Positions 8,887 to 17,071 of a stretch of DNA of 58,000 nt are shown piece after piece; within the stretch, counting starts at the first letter, position 1; the number at the start of each line of letters is the position of its first letter. Source of the DNA: Myxosarcina sp. GI1 (GTDB lineage Bacteria; Cyanobacteriota; Cyanobacteriia; Cyanobacteriales; Xenococcaceae); contig NZ_JRFE01000008.1 in assembly GCF_000756305.1 (NCBI RefSeq), positions 6,401 to 64,400 of the forward strand. Reading direction: 5' to 3'. The translations under genes and the position numbers were made by a program. A model generated the notes under the pieces. That model worked only from the letters and a program-made list of their open reading frames with translations, was not told the DNA's origin and did no database searches.

Positions 8887-9046
8887 ATATTACCGCTACG
8901 CGGAAGTAGAAAGTAGTTTCAAAGTAGCAGAGAGTTAATTGTTATCTGCTATCTGTTACTTGTTACTTAAATTAAGTTGGTTGCTAGTTTTTCTTTGGTA
9001 GGCTTATTTAAGTCTATGTCTACTAGTAACTTAAAGTTATAGTTAC

Positions 9047-9091
9047 AATCGCCAAATAGATTTCGATCTATTTGGCGATTTATTATTTTTT
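9047..9091 (+). terminator. Rho-independent terminator with 15-bp stem and TTCG loop
   Basis: A perfect 15-bp stem (aatcgccaaatagat and its complement) is closed by a ttcg tetraloop, which is unusually stable as RNA. The T-rich tail tattattttttt-like run at 9081-9091 follows on the plus strand. It should end plus-strand transcripts from psbQ. It also overlaps the 3' end of the minus-strand glycosyltransferase gene, where no T-run follows in the minus direction. Confidence 0.85.
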
Positions 9092-10309
9092 GACGCAAGC
9101 ATCAATTAATATACGTTCGTATTTCTGCCCGATTTTTTCCCAGGTATATTCGGTTTCAACTAGTTTGCGACCGTTTTCTGAAAGTTTGGCTCTTAGCTTT
9201 GATTCGGAAAACAAACGGGCGATCGCATATACATATTCTTCAATAGTATTGGCACGCATAGCTCGTAAAGGAATACTAGCACCATCAACCTGCAATCCCG
9301 ATAAAGCGCGATCGCTTCCCACTACAGGAACTCCAGCAGCCATTGCTTCGAGAGTGCGATTTTTTAGACCAAATCCCTGACGAATGGGAATTACACAAAC
9401 CGTTGCCCAATGTAAATACTCAACCACGTTTCTAACTTTACCCGTTACTTTAATTCCTGGTAAATTTTTTAGCTCTAAAATTTCTGGTACGGGATTAGCA
9501 CCTACAAGTTCTAAAGCTGCTTCTGGATAGCGTTGACGAATTTCAGGAAAAATTTCTAAGGCTAACATTCTGGCAGCATCAATGTTAAATGGTCGCTCCA
9601 TATTGCCGACAAAAACTATGCGTTGTCCCCCTTGATTGGTCACGCGACGGGGAAACTTTTTAAGATCGACACCATTAGCTATAGCAACAATTCGACTTTC
9701 TGGATCTAGTTTTTTAACAATACGTCGCTCGATTTCAGTAACAGTGACGATCGCGCTGAATTTACCCAAATAGCTTCGTTCGTATCGTCGTCTAAAGCCC
9801 AAGTTGATTTGGTCTTTTAATTCGTTTTTCGAGTCGCCAATTTCCAGCTGCTGTTTGTAAACACTGTATTCAGAACAATGAAGATTTAAGACAACTCCAA
9901 AGAAATTTTGCCAGTTGGGGCTGATATATATTTCATCGGCACTATCTTCACAGACGATACAGTCAAAGGTACTGTTAGTAACTTCCGTGTTGACCCAATC
10001 GGCTATGTCGGCAGAATAGGAACTAAGAACTTTTGGTAGCGTACCTTCCTGAAGAAAAGTTCGCAGACGTTTGGCTTTATCAATTAGTTTTTGAGGAGGC
10101 TCGGTTGTTTCGGGCGTAAAAATTGCTAGTTCTGCTACTTGTTCTCTAAGAACTTCTACTTCTTCATCGCTAACTTCTTGACTGCGCTGAGTCAGAAGTG
10201 TAACTCGGTGTCGTTGGGCTAGATATTGTAATAAATGATACGTTCTTAGTTGTTTTCTACCTTTGGTTGGAGGATAGGGGAAGGTAGAACAAAGCATGAG
10301 AATATTCAT
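9083..10309 (-). CDS. Family 4 glycosyltransferase
   Basis: The 408-residue GT-B-fold glycosyltransferase begins with ILMLCSTFPYPPTKGRKQ, the glycine/lysine loop of the acceptor half. The donor half has IVFVGNMERPFNIDAA (about 235-250) and the EX7E-type segment LEAMAAGVPVVGSDRA near 330-345, which binds the nucleotide sugar. Such enzymes act at the cytosolic membrane face in polysaccharide or glycolipid synthesis; donor and acceptor are not predictable. No glycan genes are directly adjacent. The start ATG agrees with the conserved N-terminus. Confidence 0.9.
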   Translation of the reverse strand: MNILMLCSTFPYPPTKGRKQLRTYHLLQYLAQRHRVTLLTQRSQEVSDEEVEVLREQVAELAIFTPETTEPPQKLIDKAKRLRTFLQEGTLPKVLSSYSADIADWVNTEVTNSTFDCIVCEDSADEIYISPNWQNFFGVVLNLHCSEYSVYKQQLEIGDSKNELKDQINLGFRRRYERSYLGKFSAIVTVTEIERRIVKKLDPESRIVAIANGVDLKKFPRRVTNQGGQRIVFVGNMERPFNIDAARMLALEIFPEIRQRYPEAALELVGANPVPEILELKNLPGIKVTGKVRNVVEYLHWATVCVIPIRQGFGLKNRTLEAMAAGVPVVGSDRALSGLQVDGASIPLRAMRANTIEEYVYAIARLFSESKLRAKLSENGRKLVETEYTWEKIGQKYERILIDACVKK

Positions 10310-10655
10310 GAATTTTTACTGATAGAAAATGACAATAAAACCAAACCTCAAGCATCAATCGTTAAGAAGTATCTAGAATCCTAGCTACTTATGAGGCAGT
10401 TGGCAAACTCAATTTGCGGCGAGTTAAAAATTAGTTTTTGTAGCGATCGCTATACGATGATGATTTTTGACAACTAAAGACTTGTTTCTATGCTAGGTTG
10501 CCAATTCAAATGTGTGGATTTTGTTAGCTATAGTAATTTTTGTAGCAACTCGTAGTTTTAAGGATAAATTACATCTAAAGTTGACATTGTTATAGACTTT
10601 AACAAAGCAAATAAAGCTGTCAAACAAAAAGTATTTTAAAGCTACTGTAAGAAAA
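10310..10655. other. Intergenic region, no gene seen
   Basis: This 346-bp AT-rich spacer lies between the divergent glycosyltransferase and the small unknown gene at 10656. It holds one HIP1 octamer (10443-10450) and a possible -35-like ttgaca at 10581. I see no convincing coding remnant or stable hairpin. Confidence 0.5.
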
Positions 10656-11000
10656 ATGACATTACCAAAACTTTCTGAATTATACTATGCACTTATTAAG
10701 ATAAAAAACGATACTAATTCTTCTGAATTAATTGAAGAAGCAGAGTCTATAAATCGAAGTTATTTAGACGACGTTCGCAAATTTAATGATTTGACACAAG
10801 AACTAATAAACAATATAGATTCAAATGATTCTGAAAAAATTATCGAATTACTTGTATACTTACGTATATGGACAATGAATATAAATTCTGCTTTTTACAA
10901 TCTTACTGATGTACTGACTGAAGTTATTATAGCTAATTCGCCAGACGAAATCGAAGATAATAATATTATAGAAATTGAACAAAATAAAGATGATGGTTAG
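10656..11000 (+). CDS. Small acidic hypothetical protein, 114 aa
   Basis: I do not recognise the product. It is a 114-residue acidic, Asn- and Ile-rich protein, probably all helical, with no signal peptide, membrane helix or Cys motif. The C-terminal 20 residues are Asp/Glu/Asn-rich. The very AT-rich codons set it apart from its neighbours and suggest an accessory gene. It lies between non-coding or decayed sequence on both sides. The ATG at 10656 follows a weak purine stretch (gtaagaaaa). Confidence 0.6.
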   Translation: MTLPKLSELYYALIKIKNDTNSSELIEEAESINRSYLDDVRKFNDLTQELINNIDSNDSEKIIELLVYLRIWTMNINSAFYNLTDVLTEVIIANSPDEIEDNNIIEIEQNKDDG

Positions 11001-11123
11001 TAATTACTGAAATAATAAATAGTGCTTTTTTGCTCTAACTTTAAGTTTTTTAGCTTGTATGTCGTGCATTAATAATGGTGTCTCAAGTTAAGTTCGCTAA
11101 CACGTTTGTTCGACTTTAATTAT

Positions 11124-11489
11124 CTAATCTAGTAATTTTTTTGCCGATTCTCTATCTTCGGGATAGGATTTATCTAAAATCATTCGCAACAGAATTTCAC
11201 GTTAATGAGCTAAATATGTTTTTCTCAATTTAGTTACATTTGTTTTTAGTTTTTTAGACAACTCATCAAAATATTTAACATACGGATGTAAATTAAACTC
11301 ATTGTCTCTAGCAATACTTTACAGATCTAGATACATACCATAACAAATTGGTCGATTGTTTACCATTGGACAATGAACTCATCTTGCCAGAGCATTATTG
11401 CTATAAGCTGCAACATTAGATATTAGGCAACGGTAAGTTTTATAGTTGTTTATTTCTAAAGATAAAAATCTTTTTGGCACGGCATTCAT
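11124..11489 (-). pseudogene. Decayed gene of about 121 codons with three in-frame stops
   Basis: Read on the minus strand from ATG 11489, one frame gives protein-like sequence over 121 codons: MNAVPKRFLSLEINNYK at the start, HPYVKYFDELSKKLK in the middle and ILDKSYPEDRESAKKLLD before TAG 11124. In between are a TGA and two TAA codons in the same frame, with no frameshift needed. In DNA this AT-rich more stops would be expected by chance, and the last third reads like a real lysine-rich helical protein. I cannot name the family. This fills most of the 500-bp gap 11001-11499. Confidence 0.4.
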
Positions 11490-11499
11490 AGTTGTATTG

Positions 11500-12699
11500 T
11501 TACTCTTTTAAAAGCAAGTAGTATAGCTTGCCAGTACCATTAAGTCTTCCCGCACGTTCGCCAGCGATCGCGCCACTGCCGAGAAAAATATCGACTCTTC
11601 CCGCTCCTTTTATCGCGCTCCCCGTATCTTGATCCAATACATATTGACTGGTGGTTTTGGTAGCAATTTCTCCTGTCGGCATAGCTTTAGGTATGGGTGC
11701 TACGATTAAAGCTAACGCTCCAGGAGGCATTAAAGATTTATCGGTGGCAATCGTGCGATCGCCAGTTACGGGAACGCCCAAACTACCTGTCGGTGCTGCA
11801 CCGTTAGTTTCTCTAAAAAAAATAAAGCGGTTATTACGAGGAATATATTTATCTAGTAAATCGGGATGCTCTTTAAAATAATTTATCAGCTTGGGTAAGC
11901 TCAATTCTTCTTTAGCAAAAACGCTGTCTTTAACCAGTTCGCCACCGATACTAACGTAGGGATAATCAGTACTGCCGCCATAGCCAACACTCATAATCGT
12001 GCCGTCGGTTAGCTGTAGTTTTGCTGCTCCCTGTACCTGCACCAGATAGGCTTCCAGGCGATCGCGCAACCATACTAATTCGTAACCTGCTAAGATGCTG
12101 CGAGCGTTACCCAAACCATCTGTGCCTTCTAGTTCGATGCGAGTAGGATGGTTTCCTTCAGCAAGTGTTGGTAAACGATATAGAGGATAGCGATATTCTG
12201 CGGTAGGAACTCGACTGGCTTTAAATAATGGCTCAAAATAACCCGTAAACTCTACAGTGCCAAGACGATCTTTACCAATAGATTGATATAAAACAAATTC
12301 AGCTTCTACGGCTTGCGCCAAGTCCGCTGGTGAATTGCTAGTTAAAAGTAGTTGGCGAAAACGAACCAGCGACCGCCTCACTCTTGCCAAATCAAATTTC
12401 GATTGTGATTGATGGTAATCTTTAGCTGCTTTGGGCGTACTTAAATAGTAGAGGCTATTATCGATTGCCTGTTTCAGATTGTTGCGGCTAACCTCGTTCC
12501 ACTTATTATCTAATAAGCCATTATCTCGAACTAGAGAACAACGCTCGCTTTCGCAATCTGAGGACAGCCGTTCGTCTAGTCCGAGTTTTACTTCATCAAA
12601 CCGTACCGCTTTTAAAGGAGCAGCCGTTGCTATCGAACTGAAAAAAACAGTCGCGACTACGCTGATACTAGAAATTTTAATCGCAAGTGAATTTTTCAT
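11500..12699 (-). CDS. mltA: Membrane-bound lytic murein transglycosylase A
   Basis: MltA cleaves the MurNAc-GlcNAc bond of peptidoglycan, releasing 1,6-anhydromuropeptides. The 399-residue product has an N-terminal signal peptide (hydrophobic 8-24, then ATAAP); no lipobox is seen, unlike E. coli MltA. The MltA domain includes VEFTGYFEPLFKAS (about 149-162) and YVSIGGELVKD. The C-terminal 3D (double-psi barrel) domain contains LDQDTGSAIKGAGRVDIFLG with its catalytic Asp residues. It is transcribed in the same direction as the metallochaperone-like gene behind it, but the 120-bp gap suggests a separate unit. Confidence 0.92.
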   Translation of the reverse strand: MKNSLAIKISSISVVATVFFSSIATAAPLKAVRFDEVKLGLDERLSSDCESERCSLVRDNGLLDNKWNEVSRNNLKQAIDNSLYYLSTPKAAKDYHQSQSKFDLARVRRSLVRFRQLLLTSNSPADLAQAVEAEFVLYQSIGKDRLGTVEFTGYFEPLFKASRVPTAEYRYPLYRLPTLAEGNHPTRIELEGTDGLGNARSILAGYELVWLRDRLEAYLVQVQGAAKLQLTDGTIMSVGYGGSTDYPYVSIGGELVKDSVFAKEELSLPKLINYFKEHPDLLDKYIPRNNRFIFFRETNGAAPTGSLGVPVTGDRTIATDKSLMPPGALALIVAPIPKAMPTGEIATKTTSQYVLDQDTGSAIKGAGRVDIFLGSGAIAGERAGRLNGTGKLYYLLLKE

Positions 12700-12819
12700 A
12701 ATCCGATCGATAACTTTTGGTGTTTTGTCTATTTAATTAATGAAAGGTAAATAATTGGTAATGGACAATATCTTCCCTGCTTATCTCAACCCATCAGTTA
12801 AATATGACAGACCAATAGT

Positions 12820-13017
12820 TTACTCGACAGTATGTCCCGATGCCACAACTACCTGTTTGATTGAAGATTCAGAAGCTTCTGTGTTTACTTTTACCTGTTT
12901 GGTATCGAGATCGATATCTACTTTAGCCTGTGGTTCTTCAGTAACAATTGCCTTAGTAACCGTATCTACACAACCTTCGCACACCATACTAGGAACTTTA
13001 AAATTAATTTCAGCCAT
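12820..13017 (-). CDS. Heavy-metal-associated (HMA) domain protein, CopZ/Atx1-like
   Basis: The 65-residue protein is a single HMA fold with the metal-binding motif M-V-C-E-G-C (residues 11-16), which fits the family pattern MxCxxC. Such proteins carry Cu(I) to P-type ATPases; in cyanobacteria Atx1-type chaperones serve thylakoid copper supply. The sequence is acidic (several Glu/Asp in helix 2 and strand 4) and ends in GHTVE, as is usual for the domain. No copper ATPase lies nearby. It may sit upstream of mltA on the same strand by chance. Confidence 0.88.
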   Translation of the reverse strand: MAEINFKVPSMVCEGCVDTVTKAIVTEEPQAKVDIDLDTKQVKVNTEASESSIKQVVVASGHTVE

Positions 13018-13145
13018 AGTTTAGAATTCTCACTTAATAAGTTTGTCAAATAATTTAATTATCGGCACTCCAAATCAACCACCTTTCTAAATTTTCTTTA
13101 AGGTAGTCAATAACAATTCGAGTTTAAACTCTGTCGTTAGCTATT

Positions 13146-14231
13146 TTAAGCTATTACAGCCGATTTTAATCCTAGTTTGTCAATCAACCTTTCAATATCA
13201 AAGTGTTTTTCCATTAACTCTCGAACCCGCTGCACTTTTATTGGTTCTTGGATGGGAACCGTACCAAAGGAGCGATCGACAACTTCAACTGTAGTTAGGG
13301 TGTCGGTATTTACAGACAAAACTGGCACCTGTAGATCCTCTGCACGACTAAGAATCAAAGACTGAGGCGGAGTGCGCCCTGTTAAAATCAAACAGTGTGT
13401 CGAAGTTTCTAAAGCCGCCAACTGTAGTTCGGTGCGATCGCCACCTGTAATTACCGCCATGTTTTCTCGCTGACGGAAAAATTCTAGAGCCGAGTTGACG
13501 TTCATGGCACCAATGCTCAGACTTTCTACCAGCCAATTTAAATGGCTGTGACAACAGAGTACTTTAGCATCGAGCCTGCGAGCCAACTCACCTACGCTTA
13601 CCGCTCTAAGTAAATTATCTTGTGGAATGATGCCCAATACGGGAATATCCTGACGTTCTAAAAAAGGTTTTATTGTTTCTCTAACCGACTGTAGTTCGGA
13701 GACAGGAACACCAGCGATCGATACTCCAATCAGGCGATCGCCTAAAAATTTCTTAGCAGTCAACAAACTACTAACTAAAGATAGAGAATTGTAGCGAGCC
13801 ACCAATAGAATCGAGGCATCTACCGCCTCGGCGATTTCTGACACCGAAAGATTAAACAAACTACCTTGCGATAGATCTTTAGCACCTTCTAATAAGATCA
13901 AATCACTATCAGTTTGTCCGATACGCTCTTGGATAGTAGCCGCATAATTTTGGGTGTCTTCACCTTTTAAACGCCGCTCGCTCGTTTCGCGATCGAGAGA
14001 TAATAACGGCGGACAAACGCGATCGTCTGATAGTCCTAATGTAGTCGATAAAAAATTTAGATCTTCTTCGACAATTTCTCCCGACTGTTCGCTCACATAC
14101 GTTCCCAATGGTTTGCCATAAGCGATCTTTATTTGATGTTCGAGAAAAAGATGAGTCAAACCAAGTATGGTTGTTGATTTACCACTATGTTCTTCAGTCG
14201 AACCCACCAACAAATATTTGGCATCTGCCAC
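13146..14231 (-). CDS. Phosphotransacetylase-family protein with BioD-like and DRTGG domains
   Basis: The 361-residue protein has an N-terminal P-loop ATPase of the dethiobiotin synthetase type (GSTEEHSGKSTT, residues 10-21) and a C-terminal DRTGG domain (AVITGGDRTELQLAALET, about 265-282). This architecture equals the N-terminal regulatory part of long Pta proteins but lacks the catalytic phosphotransacetylase domain. Cyanobacterial homologues are often annotated as phosphotransacetylase; I see no acetyl-CoA-binding catalytic part, so that enzyme call is not supported. A regulatory or nucleotide-sensing role is inferred. It is followed 29 bp upstream by the same-strand ebsA-like gene, suggesting one operon. 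Confidence 0.8.
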   Translation of the reverse strand: MADAKYLLVGSTEEHSGKSTTILGLTHLFLEHQIKIAYGKPLGTYVSEQSGEIVEEDLNFLSTTLGLSDDRVCPPLLSLDRETSERRLKGEDTQNYAATIQERIGQTDSDLILLEGAKDLSQGSLFNLSVSEIAEAVDASILLVARYNSLSLVSSLLTAKKFLGDRLIGVSIAGVPVSELQSVRETIKPFLERQDIPVLGIIPQDNLLRAVSVGELARRLDAKVLCCHSHLNWLVESLSIGAMNVNSALEFFRQRENMAVITGGDRTELQLAALETSTHCLILTGRTPPQSLILSRAEDLQVPVLSVNTDTLTTVEVVDRSFGTVPIQEPIKVQRVRELMEKHFDIERLIDKLGLKSAVIA

Positions 14232-14260
14232 GTTTAGACTCCTTAATCTTTGATTTATTT

Positions 14261-14635
14261 CTATTCAAAGCGTAGCAGTTTTCGATAAAAGCCTCTGGGA
14301 AAATCCGTACACTTAGAGCTTTGAAAGTCAACAATGACATCAATTAAGTAATCGATAAACTCTGAATTAGACAGAGTAACTTCATAGCTTAATTCTGCCT
14401 GCCCGTCAAACTGAAGCCGACAGCGAGTTAATTCTGAGGGTAGTTTGGATACATACCAACTGGCAACAAAGGGTATGCTTTCTCCACCTTCTATGTTTCG
14501 ATCTCCTTCTAAACTTCCCTGTTGATAGAGTGCAATTGCTTGAGGCAGCAAACTATGTTTATTTTTTGCATAGTAAGGTATATACAGGATCGTCTCTGCA
14601 CGACTGGCAGGCTTTAACTGTTCGAGCGTAGGCAT
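14261..14635 (-). CDS. ebsA: EbsA-like protein (biofilm self-suppression / type IV pilus assembly)
   Basis: The 124-residue protein resembles cyanobacterial EbsA. Conserved-looking stretches are the N-terminal MPTLEQLKPA, the central YQQGSLEGDRNIEGGESIPF, CRLQFDGQAELSYEVTLSNS and the C-terminal DFPRGFYRKLL. In Synechococcus elongatus EbsA is needed for type IV pilus assembly together with PilB and Hfq, and its loss releases biofilm formation. There is no signal peptide or membrane helix. Recognition is from memory of the family pattern and should be confirmed. It probably heads an operon with the downstream phosphotransacetylase-like gene. Confidence 0.7.
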   Translation of the reverse strand: MPTLEQLKPASRAETILYIPYYAKNKHSLLPQAIALYQQGSLEGDRNIEGGESIPFVASWYVSKLPSELTRCRLQFDGQAELSYEVTLSNSEFIDYLIDVIVDFQSSKCTDFPRGFYRKLLRFE

Positions 14636-14710
14636 AAATAAAAATAAGTAATTAAATTTAGCAAATATTTAATATTTAACTTCCTACGTTATAACATCAG
14701 TTTTTTAGTG

Positions 14711-14750
14711 TTGCTCATTGCTCATTGCTCATTGAAAAGTTGCTCATTGA
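14711..14750. repeat. Heptameric tandem repeat (ttgctca) overlapping the cruG stop
   Basis: Units of the 7-mer attgctc repeat at 14711-14734, with another copy at 14740-14750. On the minus strand the unit is gagcaat, and the TGA stop of cruG (14746-14744) lies inside it. It is a short tandemly repeated repetitive (STRR) element of the kind common in cyanobacterial spacers. Confidence 0.85.
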
Positions 14751-15931
14751 TAACTTCTACCGCGCCACTTGGTAGGAGTTTGCCAACAAGAGAGAACTAT
14801 TCGCCAGACGGCTAAAGGATCTGCAAGGGGAGATAGCCAAAAGCTTAATGAAGCTGGAGAAAATAGCGATAGTCCTGAATATGAAGGCGCGATCGCAATT
14901 AGCATTCCCCACCGCAATAACAGTAAAAATACATTTAGGCTTAATAAAAAGATCGCGGGTAGACTAAAATATCCTGCTGACAATAAATAAATGCCGAGCG
15001 CACAGATAAATAAAGGCAATCCTTGAACGCAGACAAGAAAAGCTACATCTCCCCAAACCTGAGCGGTAGAAGCTGCGTCTTTGAGATCGAGCGATCGCCC
15101 CCACTCCTGCCAGGTTTCAGACATTCCCTCATACATCCTGACTTTGATTACTTTGGCACCGTCTAGAAACCCAACTTTATAGCCTGCTGCGGCAATGTTG
15201 CGGGCTAAAGTTACATCGTCACAAAACGAACTTGCTGCCGTCGTATAACCATTTAATGCTTCTAATACCTCACGACGACAAAAAAAACACTGTCCGTTTG
15301 CCATTACTCGTTGGGGACTGGCTGCACTGACACCAGCAGAATCAAAACGATAGAGCAATGTCATTAGTAACGCAGGTTGCAGCCACCATTCTCCTGAGTA
15401 TTGCAAAATAAACTGGGGTGCAAGGGAGATAAGATCGAACCCTTCAGTTTCCGCGACGGCAATCAAACTGGGGACTAAGCCTGGCTGTGGTTGGGTATCG
15501 GCATCTATACCCAAAATCCACTCGCTCTTGGGCGAACTATGTAAATACCCCGTGTGTAAAGCCCAGGGACGACCGATCCAGCCTTGAGGCAGGGGGGGAT
15601 CGGTTATTAACTGAAATCTGGGATCTTGAGACGCAGTGGCTTTGACAATGTCTTGAGTTCCATCTTGAGAGTTACTATCGACGACGATGGCTTCTCGCAG
15701 TTCGTAGCTTTGAGAACTCAAGCCTTCCAGGCAGGGAGAAATTCGAGCGGCTTCATTGAGAGTGGGAACGATCGCGCTTACCTTACCGATTATGTTGGGG
15801 TTAGCTGTTTTAGGTTTTAGAGGAGAACGACGGAACGCACCTTTTAGCAAACGGGATAATAAAATTAAAGTTGCTACTCCCTGAGACAGTAACAGTCCCA
15901 GAGAAACAACATCTAAGATAGGAAAATTCAC
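14744..15931 (-). CDS. cruG: CruG-type carotenoid 2'-O-glycosyltransferase (GT2)
   Basis: CruG glycosylates the 2'-hydroxyl of myxol in myxoxanthophyll synthesis. The 395-residue protein has an N-terminal membrane helix (about 5-27), a GT-A domain with VSAIVPTLNEAARI (about 51-64), the metal-binding GIDADTQPQP (about 138-147), and three C-terminal hydrophobic segments (about 295-375). It lies 3 bp behind cruF and is therefore almost surely translated from the same transcript. The adjacency to cruF is the main reason for choosing this name over a generic membrane glycosyltransferase. The stop codon falls in a heptamer repeat. Confidence 0.85.
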   Translation of the reverse strand: MNFPILDVVSLGLLLSQGVATLILLSRLLKGAFRRSPLKPKTANPNIIGKVSAIVPTLNEAARISPCLEGLSSQSYELREAIVVDSNSQDGTQDIVKATASQDPRFQLITDPPLPQGWIGRPWALHTGYLHSSPKSEWILGIDADTQPQPGLVPSLIAVAETEGFDLISLAPQFILQYSGEWWLQPALLMTLLYRFDSAGVSAASPQRVMANGQCFFCRREVLEALNGYTTAASSFCDDVTLARNIAAAGYKVGFLDGAKVIKVRMYEGMSETWQEWGRSLDLKDAASTAQVWGDVAFLVCVQGLPLFICALGIYLLSAGYFSLPAIFLLSLNVFLLLLRWGMLIAIAPSYSGLSLFSPASLSFWLSPLADPLAVWRIVLSCWQTPTKWRGRSYQ

Positions 15932-15934
15932 AAA

Positions 15935-16828
15935 TTACTCCCAACGGAGACTAGCGGTAGCTAATTCTTTGGTTTGAGGTGTAGAACGATTGCTAGCCAT
16001 TACATATAAAATCAGTAACGGCAAGATTCCCAAAATAAATCCTAAAGAGATTGGTAGATAAATACCTGCTGCCAAACTTAAAATAGCACCAAAAGCAAAG
16101 TTAGCTAGATATATAGATAGGGGTAGTGTTAGATGGTTTTGAGGTAAGCTTGTAGGTTTAATTTTCCACAAGTAAGCAGCAACAGTCATAAACAGAATGC
16201 CAGTACCCAACCAACCTGCAAAGTTTTGATAGGGCATACCATAAAACGCTCCTGGTTGTTCCCAAATCCAGAAAGGAATGGCTGTTTGGCTCATTGCTGG
16301 ATCGAGTACAAAATCCCAGGAGGTAAGGCACAAAGCACCGATCGCGATCGCGCCAAATTGTCGCCATCCCTCATTAATATCTATAGTTGCCAAGCCAGCA
16401 CGGGCGATGATATAGGCACTAAAACCAACATAAAACCAGGATAGGGGAATGGTAAAGGGAACTAAACCCGCAATTTTGTAACCCAATCCACTGAGATAAC
16501 GATAATGTCCGAAAGGAAAACCAGTGCTAGTACCTAAAAGTTCGCTACCCAAAGATAGCGCGATCGCGGGAATCATAAAGCTTAAAAGATGCCACTTGCC
16601 TAAAGTACGATAGCCATAAACTGAGATCGCTGCCGTTCCTAAAAGCATATAAGCTACACCACCGCCAGCCATCGACCAGCCAAAAATGGTTTGTCCCCAT
16701 TCAAATTGAGACAGTCGAGCGAGAAAATCGGGATTGGGTAAGACTAAAATAATTCCTGCCAAGCCAAAAGCCATAGATAAAATATGACCGATTAGGAAAT
16801 AGCGTTCGGCACTAAACAATTGTTTCAT
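15935..16828 (-). CDS. cruF: Carotenoid 1',2'-hydratase CruF
   Basis: CruF hydrates the psi end of gamma-carotene/myxol precursors to the 1'-hydroxy form, the step before CruG glycosylation. The 297-residue integral membrane protein belongs to the carotenoid biosynthesis (DUF422) family. It has about seven hydrophobic helices, with conserved polar segments SELLGTSTGFPFGHYRYL (about 93-110) and SWDFVLDPAMS (about 173-183), whose His and Asp residues are typical of the family. The ATG at 16828 gives a normal N-terminus. With cruG it forms a two-gene operon in thylakoid or cytoplasmic membranes. Confidence 0.9.
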   Translation of the reverse strand: MKQLFSAERYFLIGHILSMAFGLAGIILVLPNPDFLARLSQFEWGQTIFGWSMAGGGVAYMLLGTAAISVYGYRTLGKWHLLSFMIPAIALSLGSELLGTSTGFPFGHYRYLSGLGYKIAGLVPFTIPLSWFYVGFSAYIIARAGLATIDINEGWRQFGAIAIGALCLTSWDFVLDPAMSQTAIPFWIWEQPGAFYGMPYQNFAGWLGTGILFMTVAAYLWKIKPTSLPQNHLTLPLSIYLANFAFGAILSLAAGIYLPISLGFILGILPLLILYVMASNRSTPQTKELATASLRWE

Positions 16829-17071
16829 TACTAAATAAAGTGGATCGAAATTAGTTCTTTATTAGTTTACAAATATTAATTAATTTAGTGTTAGCTTTCA
16901 CTGAAGAGTTTTTGAGCGATCGTGTCAACCGCAAATAGCATTCGATATCGTCATAATCGCCATATTCTCCTAGTTTAGGAGGTTTAAAGGATTTTGCGCG
17001 ATCGCCTGTTGACTTACAACAATCGGATTTAGTATGAGTTTAGTTTTTATCTTTCGCTTTATTTAATAATC

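Noticed and set aside
13146-14231. Annotation as phosphate acetyltransferase (pta)
   Set aside because: Only the BioD-like and DRTGG parts are present; the catalytic phosphotransacetylase domain is absent.
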